Under the pieces are notes generated by a model, which saw only the letters and a program-made list of their open reading frames with translations, was not told the origin of the DNA and did no database searches. The position numbers were made by a program, and so were the translations under genes. A DNA stretch of 64,000 nt from Cheiracanthium punctorium (lineage: Eukaryota; Arthropoda; Arachnida; Araneae; Cheiracanthiidae), in NCBI GenBank assembly GCA_038373885.1, contig JAWZYV010002521.1, positions 248,001-312,000 of the forward strand, given 5' to 3'. Of this stretch, positions 35,525 to 48,385 are shown piece after piece. The stretch's first letter is position 1, and each line of letters starts with the position of its first letter.

Positions 35525-37537
35525 GTAAGTTCTGCCACCCTTTTGTGATTTCACTGATTAACGCTGTTTTGTTTTCGTTCGGCAGCTGAGAAACATGCAA
35601 CTGTTGCCCTTATCCCAGCAGATCAAGGTGTCTATTTTCGTGTTCCACACACAGAATATATTAAATCTGTATTACCCGGCTTGGTTGCACGATATACCGT
35701 TTTACATATACAATCCGTGACGATATTCATGCTGAATACATTGGAAAATAATCTTGCCTTCTATTTGACAGTTAAGAGTTCACTTATCATTGTAAAATTT
35801 ACTTACAGGAAAATTTATTAACAGCTTCATTCAGTCGATTTTATTCCTGGGCACTGTTTCTTTAGTAGTTGACTAAGGTTGCAGAATGTTTATTTTGAGG
35901 TTCAACCATTCAATTTCACGTAACTAAAGCTATTAAATTTTGTTTGTTTAGTATTTAAAATATTGTTTTAACTACATTTCCTAACTGCAGTCTATTTTAT
36001 TTAGTATTTTTTGTTCAGAAACGGGTAGTTAGAAATTACAAAATTGTAAAGAAGTTAAATCGGAATTACTTCTATAAAGTAAGAAAGAAAGTATTTACAA
36101 TTTACACAAATTGTACCCATGGTTCGAGAGAAGTTATTTCTAAAGTTTTCGCTCTGACTTTGAAAATTACTTTGATTAGAAAAAAATGTTGCAAATTTTC
36201 AGAATATAATACAATTCTGATAGGTTTAACTTTGGCCTAATACCCAACACTACCGTTGTAAAGGTTATTGTCATTCAAGTTCCATGAAGTATAATGAAAT
36301 AATTTATTGAATGTCTTATGTAACTTTCCATTGTTAATATGGATTGCATCTCTATGAAAACTAAGGAGTAACATTCTTAATTACTTAGCATGTCATAGTA
36401 CTCTGCATGTTAAAGTATCTCTTTAAGATTTTTGTAAACTCTTTGGACAGCATTAAGCCATGTAAATATTTACGTAAGTTTTAGGTTAAGAGATTCAGAT
36501 TTCTAAGGAGTAGATTACCGACCTTCCTGATGGGTATTGTTTATGCCTAACCCAATCTACTACTACAAACCTTGTTTATTATATTCCTAGGATTTAAAGC
36601 TTTCCAATACAGAGTTCGATAGGGTTACTTTTTTTCTTGATTAAATATATATTTATTCTTTGTTAGAGAAAAAATATTTAGTTATGAGAGCATGTTTATT
36701 CATTAAAAGAAATAATCACATTAAAAAATGCTTTTCAAAGATAATTAATGTTGAGCCAACGTATTATAAAAGCTCTTTAACAACTTCTTAATATCTTGTT
36801 TTTAAACAAATCTAAAGTAGACGAAGACAAAAGTTGCATACTGATTTACATGTCTGATTAATGTATTGTATGCTGATGTAGTAATTGGTTGCAACAACTT
36901 CTTCAGATTTTAGAAACTTAATTTTGAAAGCATCTTATTGAAAATCGTTCTTTAAAATGATCATATTTACAAAATACTTTTATATATGGACTACTACTGG
37001 GATCATCAGTAAAATGTCCATAAAGTCTCTAAACATTTTCACCTGTAGAGGGTATTCAATGAGTATTAATGTTGCGCTGAAAAAAGATTGACAAGCAATA
37101 CGAATTTTAAAATATAATACACGAGAATTTATGTTAGAATACGATATTAAAACAATACGTATAAGTTCGAAGATCATCAAATCTAAATATAGTAAAAGCA
37201 CTACAAAAAAAAAATAATTGCTACACGTAACTGAAAATTAAAAAAAATAATCATTCGTTGTTTAATTAAAAACTATGGTAAATTTTACTTAATCAATGAT
37301 AGTGATATTAACTTGTCATTTTTGATTGAAACTTTGCGCCTATCGTAAAACATATTATGAATAAATTGCAAGTTACACCTAACTGCAAATTTAAAAATTG
37401 TGAAAAGGTGGGGATCCGGTGATAATAAAAGCGATGATTTCCTTCTAGACATATGGAAATTTGATAGGAATTTTATGATTTATTAAATTTACTCCTTTCC
37501 AGGGAGTACACCAATTAATTAATATTCGATGTCCACT

Positions 37538-37642
37538 TTTGTAGGTGACATTAATGTTCACTCACGGAAATGGGGCTGTAGTGAAATGAACCATGCTGGC
37601 GAGGCAGTAGAGGACCTTTTTAAAACCAAGACTTTCAACTAA
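37538..37642 (+). pseudogene. LINE fragment: AP-endonuclease domain remnant
   Basis: The frame reads FVGDINVHSRKWGCSEMN then EDLFKTKTFN before a stop. This matches the GDFNxHxxxWG...G..LxDxLxxxxL core of the APE-type endonuclease of Jockey/I/R1-type LINEs (the Asp-Asn pair is catalytic). Upstream and downstream frames are broken. An old fragment inside dac intron 1, not clearly related to the RNase H fragment at 852-1460. Confidence 0.65.
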
Positions 37643-39468
37643 TAAATAGATTCCGGTGTATCAACTACTCACATTATGAGGTTCAAAAAACATTTTAGGA
37701 TTGCAAAGATGAATTGATGATTTGGTTTCGTAAAGCTTTTTACCTTTTTACTGGGCACAGAAAAATAGTTTCATGGCTAAAATATTCAACTTATTTTCAA
37801 ATTTTAGAAAGTTCCCGTTTTCAAACATTAAATATTGTATTGCATAAGAGAGTAAAAGAGACTGAATTCTGTTGACGTAGCATGTAAAAAAGAGTTATGT
37901 TGATTAACCTTCCCTTTTTATTTTAGTCATATTATTTTTAAAAATGTGCACTGTGCATCCGAGTAGTAAATTTGTAGTTAAAAGTAGGATGGCATTCAAA
38001 GTAACTTCAGTCATTTTTACTTAAAATTCACAGCGATATAACAAAATTCATAAAATAATTTCTAGTCTTGCCAATCTTACAAGCAACTGATATATTTCAC
38101 CAGAAAAATCGTAACTTCTAAGAAAACTCGTATTGAATAGATTATTTTCAAACCCCTCTCGTCTAGCTTTCAGATGAATGATTTTGTTTTTGCTTAGTAT
38201 TTGTCGCCACCTACAAAACTCTCCATTTCCAGAAATGACTGCTCCCAACCCCCGCAAAGAGTAATATCCATTTTGTATCGAAATCAATAGAAGTAAAAAT
38301 ATGGAATTTACAATCCGAACTGAAAAGTGAAAGCTTTTAATGCGGAATTATTTCCCCAAGCCAGAACCGCTCCCCCGCAGAATCGGGCCCTAATGAGTTA
38401 CAAGTAGAAAAGGAGGGAAAACTCAGTCACCTGTTACAATGACGCAAGGTTTTGTGGGAGGGGAAGTCGAAGATGCTTTCTCTGAAACGGTTCATTTTCG
38501 CTCTTAATGTTTCTTTCTGTGCAGATTAAAGTAATTAGATTCCAGGGAAAAGGATTAAAATTAGCTGCAAACTAATCACTTTTTTAATAATTTCAAGATT
38601 CATGCCTGTGATTATTAATCTAATCATGGAACAAGCCATAAATAATTAATCTAGATAATGGATGACTTATGTAAAAATTAGTAAGAATTTTCCTGGAGAG
38701 GGTTTGAAGTTGTTTGGTAATTAAAAATATCGTTGTAACCATTCGAGTTGGTGCAATACTGACTATTAGTTGAAGCTTCGTTTTCATTCGCAAGTCTTTA
38801 ACAAGCATGACGATAGTAATAATTTTACGGAGTTAGTTACAGATTTCTGGTGAAAGCTAGAAAAAAATAGGCTTCTTATTAAGCCGGGTTTTTTGTTTGT
38901 TTGTTTAAATATTTTTGTGAATGATTATTAGTTTGATAATAGTTAAAAGCAGAATTTAATTCTGTTAGCAGCTTAAGTGATTAAATTTTGTCAGTTTTGC
39001 AGTGATTTTTCTCTTCGCAAAAGCGTTGTCATAGTTTTGACCGTGGAGCTTCTAAGGAATAAAAAACTGCAAATGTTCAAAGGCTAGTTTAGCTGCCCAC
39101 ACAGTTGGTGATTTCCATTTGTACGCTTGTATTGTAATTTAAACTCAAGAGTGAAGATTTTCATAAAATCTTCTACATAACTATTCATTTCTTATGAAAT
39201 AAAACTGAAATTTAGTGTGCGATTTTCGTACAAAACATTACTATTTAAATGTATGAACGTTAACAAATGAGCAAAGTGATTGTAGTAATGCTAGTGTAGT
39301 CACAACGATGATACCGACTTAAATATATTACATTACAATCTTTCCTGATAAACTACTATTGACTTTTTTTTTCATCTTGTTATTGATAAAATTCACTGAG
39401 TTGAGTGATAATTTTAATTTGTTAATAGACCCAGTAATGAGATTTGTTTTGTATACTCTAGTAAATTA

Positions 39469-39550
39469 TTTCGGAAGATGGTATTCCCATAAATACGGGC
39501 TAGGGTCCCTTAGAAAGTCCCCCACGGTGGGCATTCCTCTATAGGCCTAA
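39469..39550 (+). repeat. SINE fragment (3' body)
   Basis: AAATACGGGCTAGGGTCCCT plus CCCCCACGGTGGGCATTCC matches the 3' body of the SINE at 27297-27550. Confidence 0.55.
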
Positions 39551-39756
39551 GACACTATTGTAGTCAATTGGCCTTAATCCCCAAACCGAAACTGAAGAGG
39601 GAATTAAAATTAGCAACTGATTAGTTACTTTCAAAATTTTTTATAGTTTATAAAACTGGCAATAAATTTTATCTTTATGATAACCCTTGTGATAACGGAT
39701 CGAGTGTTTAATAAATAGAAAATAATAATTAATTCTAAGATAAATCCATTAAGTCA

Positions 39757-39772
39757 CCCCCCCCCCCCCCCC
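39757..39772. repeat. Poly-C run (16)
   Basis: Uninterrupted C homopolymer. Confidence 0.95.
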
Positions 39773-39899
39773 GATTTCAAGAAGTGAAAAGTACCTTCTA
39801 TCTGTAGTTATCTAAGCAAGTTTATTTTTTACGCAGTCTATTTACAATGTCATGGTACACAAGAGCGTAAAATAAGAAAAGTAAGTATATATATAAGAT

Positions 39900-40076
39900 C
39901 AGGGGCATAGCCAAGGGGGGCGGGGGTTAGGAGGGTCATAACCTCCCGCATTAGGAATTTTTTGCCATACAAAATGTATATTCTTCACTCCCTTATTACA
40001 CACATGTATGCATATATGTGAGTTGCAGTAGTCGTAACCCCCCCCCCCGCATGAAAAATTTCTGGCTACGCCACTG
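39900..40076. mobile_element. hAT-like MITE (CAGGGGCGTAGCC family), copy
   Basis: Begins CAGGGGCATAGCCAAG and ends CTGGCTACGCCACTG. Flanks TATAAGAT (39892-39899) and TATAGGAT (40077-40084) agree at 7 of 8. The interior AAAATGTATATTCTTCACT is shared with 52938-53112. Confidence 0.8.
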
Positions 40077-40807
40077 TATAGGATAGTTCTTTGAAGGCTT
40101 CTTGCAATGAGTATATTTTGCACATAATGGAAAAATACATATTTAACAGATAAACATTTTTAAGAAAATCATAAAAACCCCAAAAATATTAACCTTAAAT
40201 TGTTAGTTTTATACAATAGTTTTATGTTACAAGTAGTTCTATAACACTAAGTTTTATTGTTAACCGTTTTCCCGTTTCGCTTTGTTAATAGTTTCGAAGC
40301 AGTTTTTTTCATGTTCTGTTAAACTGTAAAACAGAAACATCATTAAGATGTAATTTTATCTCAGATTTTAGTCAATACTTCTTTTTGCTCACATCATATC
40401 CTTGCGTTATGTCTAACTGCATTTGTATATGTCTCAGTAGTAATTGAATTTATATAGAAATTTTACATCAAATCCTACTCCATATTATTAATTTCCAGTG
40501 ATATAAAATAAATTTAAATTAGTGTTACATTACAAAAGCATATTAATACATTTAAAAAAGTCTAAAAAACGAGGAAAAGTTTTGCTAGAAAAGTTCTGAC
40601 TAATACCAACTGGATATAATCATATTCTTTTCAAATGAAACGATTTCAACTGGAATTCGTGAGAGTATCAATAAAAAAGTGTTCGGGGACAAAAAAAAAA
40701 AAAAACTACTTAAAATGTTTTGCTGTTTCTTATCATCTTTAAATACTCGTGTACGCACACAGTACCAAATACATTTATGTGTATTAGAAGCCCAAGGTTC
40801 TCGTGAT

Positions 40808-41052
40808 AACTTTAAATGGATCTCTATCCGAGATTTGAGGGTTGATCTCCAATGACCCAAAAATATCTCTAATACCGGAACTATTTCAGATCATTCATAT
40901 TCTGGATGTGAGATAGATATCCATTTCTGGGACATTTGAGATTTTTTGGATGTTTTAGACCTATTATACATGGACCTCCTGGATGTTACTCGATGTTATT
41001 AGTCCATAAAGAAATCACACCTCAAATCTCGAATAGAGGTCCATTTTAAGTT
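40808..41052. mobile_element. MITE with ~33-bp inverted repeats
   Basis: Left arm 40808-40840 (AACTTTAAATGGATCTCTAT... ending GAGATTTGAGG) mirrors right arm 41020-41052 (CCTCAAATCTC...TTTTAAGTT). The interior is rich in GGATGT/GGATCT-like words. No clear target duplication. Confidence 0.7.
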
Positions 41053-41099
41053 TTCTGGAGGATCTCGAATTTCTAATAGATATACCTTGTGATGGGTGG

Positions 41100-43190
41100 G
41101 TAGGGGAAGTGTATGTAGCTGCAGGAACATTATTAGTCATTTAATGATTTACTTAGTGAAATCATATAGAGTAATTTTCATGTTGAACAATGATTTTCAC
41201 ACGAAGCAGTGACTTTAAATATTTTAAATATGTTTGATAGTTTCAATTGATTTCACAAAATGATGTGAGGGACGCAATTTTTCTACCTGAAATACGTTGT
41301 TAGTTTTACATTGCGAATAGAGAATAATTTTATTTCATTGGGTACTAAATTTTACAGTATTTTTAACGCTATAGTAGTATAGTCCATTAAAACTAGCGAA
41401 TTTCATGGCTCTTTTAATATATAAATATAGGTAATCCATTAAAATATTCTTAAATCAGACTGCTTATTTAAGTTAGTATAGCTGGAAGAAGATAAGGAAA
41501 TCTGTAATGAGTGGGGGTTGCAGTTTTGTGGAACCTATACCTACTTTTTTGAACGATACGAGAAATCAATGTTTTTTATTATTTATTTATTTTTTTAACT
41601 TTACTTCAAGAGGTTTATTATACAGAAATATATAATGAGCTCCGAAATTTGACTCGGGATATAATTATTTAATGAAAATAAAAAATATCATATATAGTGC
41701 ACTTTTTTTCAAATTTAGCACTAGAGGTACTTCTTTTCAATTTTCATCTTGTGAAAGACATTAACGTAGTGTTGTTTCCATACGTTACTTAACAATTCTA
41801 AGACATTTTACGAGACTGTAAAATTAGTATTTTTCAACCAAGGACAACTCAACAATTTGAGAAACGGACTGTTAATTCTCAAATTTTGTCTACAGTTATG
41901 TACACAATTATGTTGAATTATGAATACAGAGTTTAAAATTATTTCCAATAGTTTTTTGATATCTTATTAATTATTTAAAACTGATGATTCGAAAAGTGTA
42001 CACAAAACCAAAGTTAACAGTTTAATCTAAATTTTATCTGACTCTCTAAAGTTTTGTTGCGACCTAGAGAAGGAAAAGAAATTATGAATAAAAATTGTTT
42101 TTTATTCAGATGAACCTCATACCGATAATAATACTTTTGATGTTGAAATCTAAGATATAAGAAAAAAAATACTTGAAATAATTAAGTTTGATCATGTTTC
42201 TCATAAACAAATTTTCCATCTAGTGCATGATAGTCACACTTTGGCATCTGGAAACATGTTTTTTTTAGTTTTAATCATCATTTTTGAAAACAGTTTGATC
42301 AGCATAAAGATTAGTAGCAAGTGCGGGTGAAATAAAAGGACACAAAGATATATTCCGTTGAAATTATCAGATCTACACATTTAAATGACAGAACACGTAA
42401 AACCAGCGTTTAATTTATAAAGCTTTTCTTTCCTAAACTGCTATTGCTTTGGATTTTAACCCGTTCCATTAAAAAAATTGCCCTGCGAGAGAAAACTGGT
42501 AGATATTTACATTAATTGAAATTGAAAATAACGAACTATTATTTTAAAAATATATTGCAATTTGAAGTCTTCTTCGTACATTTTGAAATAACTCTCTTGG
42601 GCACAATTTGAGCATTGAATACATTATAAAACATCATCTACTAAATTATCTATTATTAATAAGCATAAAGATTATGCAAAGTAAAGAACTGTCTTATGTA
42701 TAAAGAATTTCACATGCCGTATTTAAATGAAATAGTCATAAAAAAAAAAACTCGTTTCGTTTACGAGTAATTACGACTTTCGAGTAAATGACTTTAAAAA
42801 AATTCTGAAAATATGCATTTGTATAGAGATTACTGTTTTCTGTGTCGAATGTTCATTGTTTCAAATGAATTCTAGAAGCTTCTAATAAAATCCCTAGACT
42901 TATCGCATTTTAAAGGAAAGATATCGCTCTTTAAAAGAAAGATATAAATAGCGTCTCAAGTTCCTGCGAGAGGAATCAAACAGTGATAACTTCTGTCTTT
43001 TGCGGCTTTCATGGCCAATTTCATAATTTATTCAACTTTTCTAAAGCATAAAGCTCGATATCTGTTTTTTAAGTACGGAGTAGTTTGTCTGTTTAAATGA
43101 TTGTGAATGAAATTTAGACTATGATGTTTCAGTTATTGATCTGGATGAACGATATGCTTAATTTAGTAAAGCAGTAGAATTAAGTTTAAC
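41100..43190. other. Intronic non-coding DNA, AT-rich
   Basis: No gene or transposon recognised. Confidence 0.45.
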
Positions 43191-43191
43191 G

Positions 43192-43665
43192 CCAGCACTG
43201 GCATGGCCAATGCTTGGGAGGGTGAAAAACTCTCTCAGCCTGGCTACTGTGGAATCTTGTACTCCAATGGTAGCTGGGTGCACGTAAAATCTGTTCTTGG
43301 CGCCAATGTCCTCCATGTTCAAACGCAACCTCTGGGGTTGCCGATTTCAGGTGCTATGTCTCTCACCTGGAATTGGTTCAAAATTAAGAGACCACTCATA
43401 AGTGGCCACGTTGGTCTGCCTAATAGTTGCTCCCATAATGAAATGACCAGCATTTACGGCCCTCATAGCCCAGGGGCGTAGCCAAGGGGGATATCGGGAT
43501 ATATCCCCGCCCGAAAATTTTGGATTAGTGGTCGCAAGATTAATACCCTACAGAAATTCTATCTATTTATACACATATAAGTTCATATCCCCCCCCCAAA
43601 ATTTTCCTGGCTACGCGCCTGAAGCCGCCAGTAGGCTGCTGACCCGGCCATTAGAAAGAAAAAAA
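43192..43665 (+). repeat. SINE copy, interrupted by an hAT-like MITE
   Basis: GGGTGCACGTAAAA, CCTCCATGTT and GCCGATTTCAGGTG match the same blocks in the SINE at 51672-52075 in the same order. The copy is split by the MITE at 43471-43621; its tail resumes with GACCCGGCCATTAGAAAG, like the SINE tail at 24055-24110. Confidence 0.7.
43471..43621. mobile_element. hAT-like MITE inserted in a SINE
   Basis: CAGGGGCGTAGCCAAGG at the left and CTGGCTACGCGCCTG at the right are near-perfect inverted ends. The interior differs from the 39900 and 52938 copies, so it is a related subfamily. The flanking 8-mers do not form a convincing duplication. Confidence 0.7.
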
Positions 43666-44978
43666 GTTCAGCATTCACCATAAAGCCATCCTTTAAAATA
43701 AAGCGCCAATTTAAAGTAATAAACTTGAAATTAAATTTGATACCCGCCAGGCAGGGTTAAGGTTTTTACCACTAGTAAAAGTAAAACTACAGAAAAAAAG
43801 CTTGAAAAAATAGTCCTTCTGGCGAAAATAGCAGAAATATAAGGATTTCTGCTAAATATCTCCATAAGGGTATTGCTTCTAGTTTAAGAAAAAAAGGGTA
43901 TAAGCATTTATTCACAAAATTTTCTTCATAAAATATTTGCTCATAATTGTAGTTTTTAAAACTGAGTTGATGAATTTGATTCGTAGCAGTTAAAATAGTA
44001 GGCAATTAAATGGATAAGAAGTGCTTTCTTTTCTCCATAGGCAAACGATGATGAGACATAAACATACTTCGCTTTTACTTTCACAACTTTCTAATTAACA
44101 AATTTTGAGCCATCCCGCCAGGAAAAGTATTGTATTAAAGAATCTAATATCTACAAGTTTATGTTCTTTTTCTCATCATCTGAAATAAATGCATGAATCA
44201 GTTAGCTCAGTAGTATTTAAGGTTCTTTGAAGTTTACTTGCGACATCAGCATATCATGTCGATCCCCAAGTTAAAATAGCCAATAACTTTATGCTTTCGT
44301 AGTGTGTTATAACATTAAGTGTCGATATTTAAGGAAATTTTACATTAAAAGAAATACAATTTTTTAAAAGTATATCGATTAAATTCATTCATTTTTTTTT
44401 CTGGGACTCCAGGTAGGTTTTCAAGAATGCAAGAGATTGAATACCACTATATTAGTCCTATAAAAAGATGCTAATGATAGACCCTATAAGAAAGTCAGTG
44501 ACTGAAAAGTGTTACTGAATGACTGAACTTAGTTTCTGAGTGTAACTGTTTCGAAATATCTATTTATAAAGCTGTATGATTAAAGCATACATAAAATATG
44601 CGTAAAAATTTAAAAATTGCAGTTTTAGTTGAGAAAATAAATTCTGCTTGGATGAAGTGCATTAAAATCACGAACACGCTTGTGATTAAAATGTGTCATG
44701 TTACATTTTAATGAAACATTTAATAACACTGCAAACAAAATAGTAAAATTATTTTTAAAATAAAAACTTCATTTTCAAGCAAATGACGTATTAAAAAACA
44801 TAAGTATACAGCATTTTTCATGTAAACAAGATAATTGAAGTTATTTAAAAAATAACTTACAAATCGTACTGCTCCGTTATTTTTGTTCAGTTAAAAAATT
44901 AAGTTTCATTTTTCAAAGAAATGCATTTTGTAACATTTAAGAAATTAGAGAATTCGAATAGTTTGCTTAGTATTCACA

Positions 44979-45004
44979 TTCACATAACATATAAACACGT
45001 ACTT
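44979..45004 (+). repeat. Dispersed 26-bp direct repeat, copy 1
   Basis: TTCACATAACATATAAACAC plus GTACTT; repeated with one substitution at 45635-45660. Confidence 0.7.
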
Positions 45005-45634
45005 TTTTGTACTTTATAAAAAACATGGCTTGAGCAAATAGCCTCTCAAAAATTATAAAGGCTCCAGAAATCCAGATATTAGTAAGTTTATAGTTTAGAT
45101 TTATCAGTTTATCTTTTATATTTAAACAGCAAATCACCAGAAACAAATAAAACACTGTGTAGAAATGTACCGTTTGCTTCATTATTCTTTAAAAACAAAG
45201 ATAAAAATTTATACGCGACATTTAAGTGCTGAAAAAATAATACATGGTTTAATTTAAACTATAATTAAACTATAATAAATAAAAGAGAAAACTTTAGTAA
45301 ATTAGTGTTTAAAAAATGTACTTGCTGCTCCTACTTTACTCACTTGAAAATTTATAATTCGAAGAAAAGCCTTTGACTTAACCAATTTTTAATAATTTAA
45401 TAATGTTTCTTAAAGGAGAGTAATGTAGTTTTAAATAAAAATAATGACTGTTCTTATCATTGGTGAATACCTAGGATAATCATGCTTAGTTTTAAGCTGC
45501 ATTTTACAAAATATTATAAACGCAATACTCTAATAGATTTGTCGGAGTAAAGTTTAAAATGCAGATAGTTTCTACATAGTATGCGTTTCAGTTTTAATTT
45601 AAGAAAGTGATTAATTGATGTCCTTTTAAAAGAA

Positions 45635-45660
45635 TTCACATAACATATAAACGCGTACTT
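45635..45660 (+). repeat. Dispersed 26-bp direct repeat, copy 2
   Basis: TTCACATAACATATAAACGC plus GTACTT; partner of 44979-45004. Confidence 0.7.
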
Positions 45661-45896
45661 AGTATATTCAAAGTATATGTATATTCAAAGATAATCGAAA
45701 TAAATTTCTTTGACGTGAAGTCTTTTGACGTGAATAAACGCATGCATATTATAAAGCTTCACACTATAAAGCAGATCATGAATTGCCATATACAGATTAC
45801 TATGTCTGTTACTGTAATCGTACTGAAACAGCAATTGTGCGCATATTGAACCTCAAGTACTGAGTTATACTACTTGAAGTCATTATACTTTTAAAT

Positions 45897-45900
<4 letters not shown>

Positions 45901-45927
<27 letters not shown>
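45901..45927. repeat. Poly-A run (27)
   Basis: Uninterrupted A homopolymer followed by CAGAGAGAGA. No retroposon body was recognised upstream. Confidence 0.95.
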
Positions 45928-46904
45928 CAGAGAGAGATAGAGAAAACGATTTTAGCATCGTATCTAGCTAATATTATGCTTTACATTGGCTGCATCACTG
46001 TTAGATCTGCCCTAAATAGTGACTTCAATCTTACGAAATATGTAGCTTGATAAGCATTAGAATTATTAGGTGATAATCTTCCTTTATTACTATTGATACA
46101 ACATCTTATTTAATGAATTTTTTATAGAATTAGAAATACATGAACAGTGATTCAGTAAGGATATTTATATTGGCAGAAAATAGGTTGCATGCCACAAAAC
46201 TTTCTGTTTAGTGTTGTAAAATATCTTTTAAACTGCTAGTGTATAAGAATAATATCTGAATTTTTCCTTGATGCGTTCACAATTTTTAAAGACGTTTGAT
46301 AAAAAAAAAAGAAATTTAACTGGATTATTTTACGACTATGCAAAATTTCTTTGCTAATTTTTTCATTAAAAAAAAAAGTTAGTGCATGATACTTTTAAGT
46401 GCAATGCATTTAATCTCAACAAAATTTAGAGTGCTAATATAAAATGCTTTTTATTCTACATTACTTATCAAATAATATCAGTAAGAAAAAAATAATATAC
46501 TAGATATTTGGCGGTTTTTTTCTTTTTTTAATGAAAATTTTAAAAAAAAGTGGGGCGGGGGTGGAGAAGAAACTCCAAAATTATATGATTGTAAGTTTAA
46601 GTATTTGTTTGAATAAAATATTCTTTTGTTAGAGTTAGGGAGAACATAAAATTATCTGAATGCGGCTTGATAGAGAAAAAAATTATCTTGTACTTAATGC
46701 AAAACTCAGCTTTTAGCGAATTTGATTATAAAAATTTAATTGATCATTAGTTAAATATGTAACTTACTAAACTTAGACATGAAATATCACAAATTTATTT
46801 CATAATTAACATTTCACATTATGATCTGCTTTATTTAAGATTCACCAGCAGAGAAAAATATTCCTGTTAATTATAAAAGCAAGTTGCTTCCCTGCATGCC
46901 TCAA

Positions 46905-46980
46905 CCAACCGTCTGTTAATCATAAACACTTGGCAGACATGTTAAACATGTGCCAGATAGTCATAAACATCACGTACAGA
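46905..46980. promoter_or_regulatory. Near-palindromic site with flanking direct repeats
   Basis: TGGCAGACATGTTAAACATG continuing TGCCA (46931-46955) is an imperfect palindrome with a one-base bulge. It is flanked by AATCATAAACAC (46918-46929) and AGTCATAAACAT (46959-46970). Two CATG cores in RRRCATGYYY-like context resemble a p53-family element; inferred from sequence only. Confidence 0.3.
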
Positions 46981-47399
46981 CAAATTGGAGAAGAGTTTAT
47001 CCTACGGACGTCACACAAAACACTAGATCCCAGTCCAATTAGTGAAGAGTCCTGTGAAAAAAAAGTGATCTGTACAGAGCAAATCAATCTTACGGTGGAA
47101 CTGTGACTAAACTGTGACTACTTCATTAATATACGATGCCTCTGGCCGATTGAGACCTCAGCGCTCAGGGAGAGTCAGTCTCGAAATTGATTGATGATCG
47201 CTAGAGGATCGCTATGAATGCCGGGAAGGCTCTGTTGGACAAGGGCTAATCTAGAGATTAAGCAATCTCATTTTCTTTCTTATAATTCGGATGGCGGTGT
47301 TGCGTGAGAAAATGATGAGTCTTGGGTAACTGACCCCTCACTTCACGGATTATTATAAAAAAATATCCATGACATTGATATAACCCTTTGTTTCCATAT

Positions 47400-48120
47400 T
47401 TTTGTACTTTCAGAGCTGGTAATTGTTATGTATTTGTAAAAAGAAATCATATTTTTCGTGTATATTCCTTTTCAATAGTTTTTGTAAAGTTTCAGACTTT
47501 GAGAACGAAAACGAAGTTTCGGACTCTGACACCGAAATAACATTTTTTATCAAAACCTTTAACTTTAATAACTATAATCATTATTACCCAAAACATATAT
47601 GAAAAAATGCATATTTGAGTAAAGTATGAACTATAAAAATATGCATCCGATTAGATATGACTTTTACTCTTTCATAAACTTAAGAGGATTCAATGGTAAT
47701 ATAGCTTGCAAACCTGTACCAACAGTGTATTTTCTGTTCTTTTTTTTACGATTTTAAAATTTGCAATAATCGACAGAAGAAACCTGACTAATGAATATGT
47801 GTTTTTGTAATAGACTACAAAAATGTTAGAATTTGTTGACTGCAAGAGAAAGCCCCGTCCTGGAGAAAATTAAACCTTTTGCTTTCATAATTATCATAAT
47901 TATTATTTTTAATTGAAAAAAGTTAATACTTAAGTAAATTGTGAATTGCAGAAATGAAGTAGCAATATAGGAATGACCTTCGAAAATGTGCGTAGGATTT
48001 TTATTGTTTTTTGCTTTTAGTAATACTTTTGTGATAAGAATGAAAATAATTTTGTTACTTAATACTACACTGAGACAACTAATCAGAAATTACTTATAAG
48101 AATGACCCATTCTATTAATA
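47400..48120. other. Intronic non-coding DNA, AT-rich
   Basis: No gene or repeat recognised. Confidence 0.45.
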
Positions 48121-48121
48121 T

Positions 48122-48385
48122 ATAGCGCCTCACTATGGCACAGGGGTTGTGTCGCTGAAAATGGTAGACGGCCGTGTGAAGGTGATCGTGTGAAGGTCCC
48201 GGGTTTAGGTCCAATCGCGCGGCTGTCGATCTAACGGTCTGGTGGTTTTTGGTAGGTTTTCTCCAGATGTAACGTGATTACGCGTTAGAATCCCTTAGAA
48301 AGTGCGCCTACAAAGCCCCCCCCTTCCTTAGCAGATTGCCCTAGCGTAGCGTTGCCGTAATCACACAAGAAAACACCTATTCATA
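48122..48385 (+). repeat. tRNA-derived SINE copy
   Basis: Head GAAAATGGTAGACGG (as in the 27297 copy), a degenerate B box GGGTTTAGGTCC, then CTGTCGATCTAACGGTCTGG and TTTTCTCCAGATGTAACGTG, shared with 25788 and 60784. Confidence 0.7.

Noticed and set aside
39899..40123. Gly-rich minus-strand frame (also 52902-53232)
   Set aside because: Translation of the hAT-like MITE; the Gly/Pro runs come from its G/C tracts.
43203..43481. 92-codon open frame
   Set aside because: Lies in a SINE body and runs into the nested MITE.
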